A DNA stretch of 9,605 nucleotides, taken from positions 1-9,605 of the forward strand of contig JAJZLX010000346.1 of NCBI GenBank assembly GCA_021850555.1, in the 5' to 3' direction. This document shows, in pieces, positions 6,227 through 9,605 of this stretch; positions within the stretch are counted from its first letter, which is position 1; each line of letters opens with the position of its first letter. The notes beneath the pieces are model-generated. The model saw only the letters and a program-made list of their open reading frames with translations. It had not been told where the DNA came from and did no database searches. Origin of the DNA: Pseudomonadota bacterium. Lineage in GTDB: Bacteria; Pseudomonadota; Gammaproteobacteria; Steroidobacterales; Steroidobacteraceae. The position numbers and the translations under genes were made by a program.

Positions 6227-6778
6227 CTACTCCTTCGCTGCAATAAAATGCAGCACTCCAAATCCGAGGCCGCGCGCGCGGCCGATACCACGCTCGAGGG
6301 CATAGTTGGCGATTTCACCATCGCTCACCATCCCCTCCGCGCGCACTCGCAACGGGGTGAAAAAGATCTTCTGGCACCCGGATTTGCCGAACGGAAGCGA
6401 GCGTGCTGGAGAGATCGAGAGAGACTCGAGGTGCATGAACCGCTCGAACATCGGCCATACACGCCGATCTAGCATGAGCGGATGACGCCATCCGAGGGCT
6501 TGCTCGCCGCGAACCCGAGTACGTGTCGCATCGACTGCGAGCGTCCCAATTACAACGTACCGGCAACCTACGGTCAGCGGGGGGACTTCGCGCCAGGGTC
6601 CGAAGTCACGCCGCACACTCCCGGCTCGCACGTAGAGATCCCCGCGATCCTGGTCGAGGGCATAGAGAAAATCGCGCTGCTGAACGCTAGAGCACGCGAG
6701 CATCTGCCACACACGCTGGTGCAGCGCGTAGAGCGTCCCAGGGACAGAATCGAGCCTTATCACTGTCTCATGCAGCAT
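6227..6778 (-). CDS. cas6e: Cas6e-like crRNA-processing endoribonuclease (Csf5 position)
   Basis: This 183-aa protein would cut the repeat RNA at the 3' base of its hairpin. TLYALHQRVWQML at 15-27 and RDFLYALDQ at 35-43 line up well with E. coli CasE (LYQLHQGLWHLF, RDFLFHVE). The Tyr17/His20 pair has the same spacing as the catalytic Tyr/His of Cas6e. The C-terminus carries the RAMP loop RGIGRARGLGFGVL at 163-176. A frame open from 6904 would add 42 residues that are Cys/Pro-rich, unlike Cas6 and antisense to nothing useful, so I take the ATG at 6778, which overlaps the end of csf1 by 11 bp and implies coupled translation. Cas6e normally serves type I-E, but Cas6e-like enzymes are reported in some type IV-A loci. 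Confidence 0.85.
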   Translation of the reverse strand: MLHETVIRLDSVPGTLYALHQRVWQMLACSSVQQRDFLYALDQDRGDLYVRAGSVRRDFGPWREVPPLTVGCRYVVIGTLAVDATRTRVRGEQALGWRHPLMLDRRVWPMFERFMHLESLSISPARSLPFGKSGCQKIFFTPLRVRAEGMVSDGEIANYALERGIGRARGLGFGVLHFIAAKE

Positions 6779-7427
6779 GGCGGGCAGTCTTGAGGTAGTC
6801 GCGGAGCAACCCGGCGCGCATGGTGCCCGCGCGCAAAAACGTACCTGCGGCACGCACTGCGGTCGGGCACTTGCCACGTATTTTCTCGAGACGCACGAGA
6901 TCATTGCGAGGGATGTCGATCGAGTAGAGCTTGCACGCGCGCTGAGCCTCGACTATGCGCAGTGTGTCCATCACTTCACTGATGCTGAGGTCGCCGAACC
7001 CGGAGGCGGCGAGCGCGAGCGCTTTCGGTTCAAACCAGCGCAGACCAAACTTCGTGTCGTAGTAAGCCGTCGTCGAGCAGCCCATGCCGTTCAGCACGAG
7101 CTTGGAGGGGTCTGCGCCGGGTTTGCCGAAGATCACCGCCAGCCAAGGTTCCTGCGGCACTGTCAGGCACATCTGCGTGACAAAAGTCCGGCCTTCTTTG
7201 GAATCCCCGCAAGCCGGGTAGCCTTTATCCCGGTGATCCGGACCGTAGACCTTAGCGCAAGACTCAGCGATCCACACGACCGTGCCGCCCGTGCCCGCGC
7301 TGCGAGTACCTGCCTTGCGGCTCGAGCTGTCTTTCAGCAGCAGTCCGGGTTTACGCAGCCATGCCGTCGGACTCTCGGGCGCGATGTGCCGGCCAAAATG
7401 CTCATACGCGAATTCGACTGGGGTCAC
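6768..7427 (-). CDS. csf1: Csf1/Cas8-like subunit of the type IV-A complex, divergent
   Basis: First gene of the operon, 219 aa, matching the usual size and place of Csf1, which is thought to read the PAM at the tag end of the complex. The start is a GTG at 7427 with GGAGAG upstream, and the protein begins MTPVEFAYEHFGRHI. Visible blocks are VVWIAESCAKVYG (50-62), LTVPQEPWLAVIFGKPG (88-104), LVLNGMG (110-116) and an Arg/Lys-rich helical C-terminus (about 174-219). Csf1 proteins are often described with a four-cysteine zinc finger; here Cys 57, 73, 87, 117, 165 and 187 are scattered with no CxxC pair, so the finger is lost or rebuilt. The identity rests on context and size more than on motifs. 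Confidence 0.6.
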   Translation of the reverse strand: MTPVEFAYEHFGRHIAPESPTAWLRKPGLLLKDSSSRKAGTRSAGTGGTVVWIAESCAKVYGPDHRDKGYPACGDSKEGRTFVTQMCLTVPQEPWLAVIFGKPGADPSKLVLNGMGCSTTAYYDTKFGLRWFEPKALALAASGFGDLSISEVMDTLRIVEAQRACKLYSIDIPRNDLVRLEKIRGKCPTAVRAAGTFLRAGTMRAGLLRDYLKTARHAA

Positions 7428-7520
7428 GGAATCTCTCCAAAAAGACGATTCAGTCTTTTATCCTAAGCCAAACTTTGTGATCTCGATAGAGATTTTATCC
7501 GACGATTCCTACGGAAATTG
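7428..7520 (-). promoter_or_regulatory. Control region of the csf1-cas6-csf3-csf2 operon
   Basis: On the minus strand two GGATAAAA boxes (7500-7493 and 7463-7456) are possible -10 elements; neither has a clear -35. The palindrome-like TCCGACGATTCCTACGGA (7498-7515) overlaps the first box. A second imperfect palindrome, ATCTC/GAGAT, lies at 7480-7493. Directly before the ribosome-binding site, AAAAGAC and GTCTTTT (7440-7446 and 7453-7459) form an inverted repeat followed by a T-run on the minus strand, which could be an attenuator or an operator. Confidence 0.55.
7498..7515. promoter_or_regulatory. Palindromic operator-like site, csf1 copy
   Basis: TCCGACGATTCCTACGGA, followed by AAATT on the plus strand. 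It shares TCCGACGATT and CGGAAAT with the sites at 224-240 and 8141-8157, but with one extra base in the right half. It overlaps the likely csf1 promoter, as a repressor site would. Confidence 0.5.
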
Positions 7521-7614
7521 AGCTCGGTAACTCAGTAGAGCTGCTTGGAGCTCCATGGAGTCACAGCCGGCGGGCTCTTCATCGTTCAGTGGCGGTCCTG
7601 CGGCACTCAGATAT

Positions 7615-7643
7615 AAAAAATCCGAGGCGGACCGCCCCGGATT
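7615..7643 (-). terminator. Rho-independent terminator downstream of the main CRISPR array
   Basis: AATCCG (7619-7624) pairs with CGGATT (7638-7643), with GGCGG/CCGCC inside, and the minus-strand reading ends in TTTTTT (7620-7615). It lies 36 bp past the last repeat in the minus direction, so it ends the array transcript before the csf1 promoter. This is one of the arguments for minus-strand transcription of the array. Confidence 0.8.
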
Positions 7644-7678
7644 AATCGCCTGCCTCTCCTACTGAGCTCACTGCGTGC

Positions 7679-7945
7679 CCTCTCGATCGCCTACGCGGCG
7701 ATAAACTGCGGGCGGAGAGTGAAAAAAATGAACTTTGACCTTTCGATCGCCTACGCGGCGATAAACTTTCGGCGGGCATTTTCGGAGCATCACCAACCCT
7801 TTCGATCGCCTACGCGGCGATAAACCTGGCTGGGCTCGCGTGGTGTGACTGTGCATTCCTTTCGATCGCCTACGCGGCGATAAACACGTCCTCCCGCTGT
7901 CTCGACAAACTGACATACCTTTCGATCGCCTACGCGGCGATAAAC
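7679..7945 (-). CRISPR. Main type IV-A CRISPR array: five 28-nt repeats, four spacers
   Basis: Repeats lie at 7918-7945, 7858-7885, 7798-7825, 7739-7766 and 7679-7706; the first four are identical and the last has one change. Spacers are 32, 32, 31 and 32 bp (7886-7917, 7826-7857, 7767-7797, 7707-7738) and all differ. On the minus strand the repeat is 5 nt GTTTA, a 5-bp stem TCGCC/GGCGA around GCGTA, and an 8-nt tail TCGAAAGG. This 5-5-5-5-8 layout is that of type I-F repeats. The single change (tail TCGAGAGG) is in the repeat next to the terminator, which fits the old, leader-distal end. Orientation therefore follows the cas genes. Targets of the spacers cannot be told without a search. Confidence 0.95.
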
Positions 7946-8140
7946 CGTGCGCTTCCCGCCAGAATCGTCTTTTTGCTCAACTACTTACCTCCTTGCCTTG
8001 TTGGCAACCTTCGCCGGCATGCCGTTCGCGCAACCGCTTGATTAGCAAAGGCAATCAGAGCGTGCTCGCGAACGAAGGTCAGAGCATGTCGGCCACATCT
8101 TCAGGATAATCCAGGTCCGCGCCCAGGGCGAGCGGATAAA
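7946..8140 (-). promoter_or_regulatory. Leader side of the main array
   Basis: No gene is seen. On the minus strand the leader enters the first repeat at 7945. It holds AAAAAGACGATTC (7974-7962), complementary to the csf1 5' leader, and the small inverted repeat TTGCC/GGCAA (7993-7997 and 8003-8007). No convincing -35/-10 pair for the array was found. A long imperfect hairpin occupies 8007-8079. The leader call rests on array orientation. Confidence 0.5.
8007..8079. repeat. Long imperfect inverted repeat (structured element of unknown role)
   Basis: The right arm CGCGAACGAAGGT (8067-8079) pairs with ACCTTC (8007-8012) plus GTTCGCG (8024-8030). The left arm carries an 11-nt extra piece that includes the 10-bp palindrome CGGCATGCCG (8015-8024). 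Further in, GC.TGATT (8036-8043) pairs with AATCA..GC (8053-8061) around the loop AGCAAAGGC. It could be a small RNA, a transfer or replication structure, or a binding site for a plasmid protein. There is no T-run, so it is not a simple terminator. Confidence 0.5.
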
Positions 8141-8157
8141 TCCGACGATTCGTCGGA
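8141..8157. promoter_or_regulatory. Palindromic operator-like site, right copy
   Basis: TCCGACGATTCGTCGGA is a perfect 8-bp inverted repeat about one central base and the most regular of the three copies. It lies between the array leader and the promoter of the rightward genes, so a bound protein could affect either side. Confidence 0.5.
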
Positions 8158-8176
8158 AATGTGCAGTGCCGCAGAC

Positions 8177-8205
8177 TAGTCAGAAATCTGGGTTTTGGAT
8201 AAAAT
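8177..8205 (+). promoter_or_regulatory. Candidate promoter for the rightward genes
   Basis: TAGTCA (8177-8182), a 17-bp spacer and TAAAAT (8200-8205) match the sigma-70 hexamers at four and five of six positions. A start about 8212 would leave a 5' leader of about 32 nt before the ATG at 8244. The palindrome at 8141-8157 lies about 20 bp upstream. Confidence 0.45.
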
Positions 8206-8243
8206 ATAAGCATAGGCAGGAATCACAACCACAACACAAGGCC

Positions 8244-8666
8244 ATGGATAAAGAAAAAATTGACGGGAGGCGGCGGAAACTCGATGCGATCTTGGTCACG
8301 ATCGAGTGCATGCGCGCCGGGGTCGCAGCCCCACGGGTGCTGCTGGCCCGTGGCTACACGTTCATCTACATGGTGCTGATTTACGCGCTCATTCCAGCCG
8401 ACTGGGGGCTCGCGCGGTTTATCACGGCGGTGACCGTGGGCGTTGGGGTCTACGAGTTTCTCAAGAAATACGGGCCGGGCCGCGCGTCATGGTGGACGCG
8501 TCTGTCCGATCAGCTCTGGAGCTACGAGCCGCGGGACGGCAAGGCGCTCGAGCAGCTGCGCAGGGAGCTCGTCGAGAAGGCGAGTCAGGGAAAACTCAAA
8601 GCGCTGGCTCGCGTGGCGAGATGGGCACGCGCCGAGCGCGCGGCGATTTCACGCGCGGTTCGCTGA
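8244..8666 (+). CDS. Hypothetical small membrane protein, 140 aa
   Basis: A basic N-terminus (KIDGRRRKL at 5-13) is followed by two likely membrane helices, about 36-52 (ARGYTFIYMVLIYALIP) and 55-72 (GLARFITAVTVGVGVYEF), then a Trp-rich stretch (SWWTRLSDQLWSYE, 82-95) and a long charged helix to the end. Both ends are probably in the cytoplasm. A longer frame from a GTG at 8166 would start within the promoter region, so I take the ATG at 8244, preceded by a weak AAGG. I do not know the family; the shape recalls small phage or plasmid membrane proteins. The next gene starts 3 bp after its stop. Confidence 0.65.
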   Translation: MDKEKIDGRRRKLDAILVTIECMRAGVAAPRVLLARGYTFIYMVLIYALIPADWGLARFITAVTVGVGVYEFLKKYGPGRASWWTRLSDQLWSYEPRDGKALEQLRRELVEKASQGKLKALARVARWARAERAAISRAVR

Positions 8667-8669
8667 AAG

Positions 8670-9215
8670 ATGGATAAACTGAAGAAACACGATGTTCAAA
8701 TCACACGCCGGCCAGGCCGTCGGCGTGGGGCGACCGGACTCGAGCGATTGCTGGACGCTGTACCTCGGCCGACCGGCATCCTCTGCGTGCACTGCGGGGG
8801 CAAGGGCGTCGAGCCGCAGCACTACGACGAAGGGACGGGCTGGAGCGATCAGAATAAAGCCTGTGCGACCTGCCAGGGCACCGGGCGAATCTACACCGTA
8901 GAGCAGTACCTGAAGACTCTGCCGGCGGACTGGCACCAGGACGCGAGCCTCGAGCGCTGGTTTCCGCTCACGGCCGAAGAACTCGCGCGGCTGAAGCACG
9001 AGAATGCGCAACTCACGCGCCTCACCACGGTGATCCCGGTACTCGTGGGACTCCTCGAGCGCTGCGCATCGGAGTGCGCCGAATGCGAAGGCACCGGGCG
9101 GCATTTGAAGGAGCAGCCCTCACCGGACGGCGCCGAGGAGGACTGTCCAGAGTGCGCGGATCTGCGCTCGGCGCTGGCGCTCGTATCCCCCGCCGCGGCC
9201 GCGGCCACGGAGTAG
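8670..9215 (+). CDS. DnaJ-like zinc-finger protein, 181 aa
   Basis: Four CxxC pairs are visible: CVHCGGKG (39-46), CATCQGTG (65-72), CAECEGTG (136-143) and CPEC (159-162). Three follow the CxxCxGxG pattern of the DnaJ cysteine-rich domain. The pairs split into two likely zinc sites separated by a helical segment (about 98-132). There is no J domain (no HPD), so it is not a chaperone DnaJ; stand-alone proteins of this kind are common in phages and plasmids and may bind nucleic acid or protein. The N-terminus is basic (RRPGRRRG at 13-20). The start lacks a good ribosome-binding site but lies 3 bp past the previous stop, so coupled translation is likely. A GGAG within its last codons serves radA. 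Confidence 0.75.
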   Translation: MDKLKKHDVQITRRPGRRRGATGLERLLDAVPRPTGILCVHCGGKGVEPQHYDEGTGWSDQNKACATCQGTGRIYTVEQYLKTLPADWHQDASLERWFPLTAEELARLKHENAQLTRLTTVIPVLVGLLERCASECAECEGTGRHLKEQPSPDGAEEDCPECADLRSALALVSPAAAAATE

Positions 9216-9220
9216 CTACC

Positions 9221-9605
9221 ATGGGCCTCGCCAAGGCGAAGACCGTCTACCGCTGCAGCGAGTGCGGCGCGGAGCATCCGAAGTGGAACGGCCAGTGTTC
9301 CGAGTGCCGAGCCTGGAACACGCTCGAGGAAGAGCGTGCGATGCCGAGCGCAACGAAAGCCGCCAGCCGGAGGGCGGCCTGGAGCGGCACGCTCGCCCCG
9401 GTCCGCTCCCTGTCTGACTGCCGGCCGGAGGAGCTGCCGCGCACATCGACGGGCATTGCCGAATTCGACCGGGTGCTTGGCGGCGGGCTTGTCGCAGGTT
9501 CTGTACTGTTGATCGGTGGCGACCCCGGGATCGGCAAATCGACCTTGCTGCTGCAATCCGGTGCACTGCTCGCGCGCGAGCGGCGCGTGCTCTACGTGAC
9601 CGGTG
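9221..9605 (+). CDS. radA: DNA repair/recombination helicase RadA (Sms), N-terminal 128 residues
   Basis: The ATG at 9221 has GGAG eight bases upstream. The protein begins MGLAKAKTVYRCSECGAEHP and shows the RadA zinc finger CSEC-x10-CSEC (residues 12-29), the linker PRTSTGIAEFDRVLGGGLVAGS and the Walker A GGDPGIGKSTLLLQ (about 99-112), and then leaves the window. RadA is a hexameric, RecA-like, DnaB-type helicase that extends branches during homologous recombination. The later KNRFG motif and Lon-like domain lie outside. It is cotranscribed with two phage-like small genes, so it may be an element-borne copy and not the chromosomal gene; this cannot be settled here. Confidence 0.93.
   Translation, partial: MGLAKAKTVYRCSECGAEHPKWNGQCSECRAWNTLEEERAMPSATKAASRRAAWSGTLAPVRSLSDCRPEELPRTSTGIAEFDRVLGGGLVAGSVLLIGGDPGIGKSTLLLQSGALLARERRVLYVTG

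Noticed and set aside
5272..6321. 349-aa minus-strand frame overlapping csf3 and cas6
   Set aside because: Its Arg/Ser-rich composition is typical of an off-frame reading; csf3 and cas6 in the other frames carry family motifs.
6445..6456. 12-base near match (one mismatch in 12-13) between the second mini-array spacer and the cas6 gene
   Set aside because: A match this short is expected about once by chance among all spacers in a window this size, so it is not evidence for self-targeting.
6779..6904. 42-residue N-terminal extension of the Cas6e-like protein
   Set aside because: It overlaps csf1 deeply, is Cys/Pro-rich and unlike Cas6, while the ATG at 6778 starts the ferredoxin-like fold as in CasE.
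7679..7945. Reading the main array on the plus strand as a type I-E-like repeat ending in GATAAAC
   Set aside because: The GATAAAC end is tempting, but the minus-strand reading fits better: I-F-like 5-5-5-5-8 layout, the altered repeat at the terminator side, a minus-strand terminator just after it, and the same direction as the cas genes.

Overview
The window is GC-rich, densely packed DNA, most likely from an accessory replicon (plasmid, integrative element or phage-plasmid) of a Gram-negative, probably proteobacterial, host. No rRNA, tRNA, replication or conjugation gene is visible, so the replicon type and host are inferred from codon use and gene families only. The centre holds a complete-looking type IV-A CRISPR-Cas locus, all read on the minus strand: a 5-repeat CRISPR array (7679-7945), then a Csf1/Cas8-like gene, a Cas6e-like nuclease, Csf3 (Cas5-like), Csf2 (Cas7-like) and the DinG-type helicase (CasDinG/Csf4). 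No cas1, cas2 or nuclease effector is present. This is normal for type IV-A, which relies on spacer acquisition in trans and on helicase-dependent interference or repression.

Layout from left to right. 1-180: 5' end of a TnpB/OrfB-like gene leaving the window on the minus strand. 181-364: its upstream region with a palindromic operator-like site. 365-1500: three small accessory genes on the minus strand, with two strong terminators and a 26-bp element repeated upstream of two of them. 1481-1769: a small ORF just downstream of dinG that looks frameshifted at a run of six T. 1787-4078: dinG. 4079-4342: a 264-bp gap between dinG and csf2 that holds a second, different mini-CRISPR array of three repeats. 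4343-7427: csf2, csf3, cas6, csf1. 7428-7643: operon promoter region and array terminator. 7679-7945: main array. 7946-8243: leader side, a long imperfect hairpin, another palindrome and a rightward promoter. 8244-9605: a rightward group with a small membrane protein, a DnaJ-like zinc-finger protein and the 5' part of radA.

How the parts fit: pre-crRNA from the main array would be cut by the Cas6e-like enzyme at the base of a 5-bp hairpin, leaving an 8-nt tag. Csf2 would coat the guide, Csf3 would cap the tag end, Csf1 would act as the PAM-sensing subunit, and DinG would be recruited to unwind the target. The most interesting signal is the mini-array inside the operon. Its 36-nt repeat differs from the main repeat in stem, loop and length, yet ends in nearly the same 8-nt tag (ACGAGAGG versus TCGAAAGG; the terminal main repeat has TCGAGAGG). 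This suggests that one effector could use both guide sets, or that the mini-array makes a dedicated regulatory guide. Also notable are three copies of a TCCGACGATT palindrome at key control points, and a 14-nt complementarity between the array leader and the csf1 ribosome-binding region.
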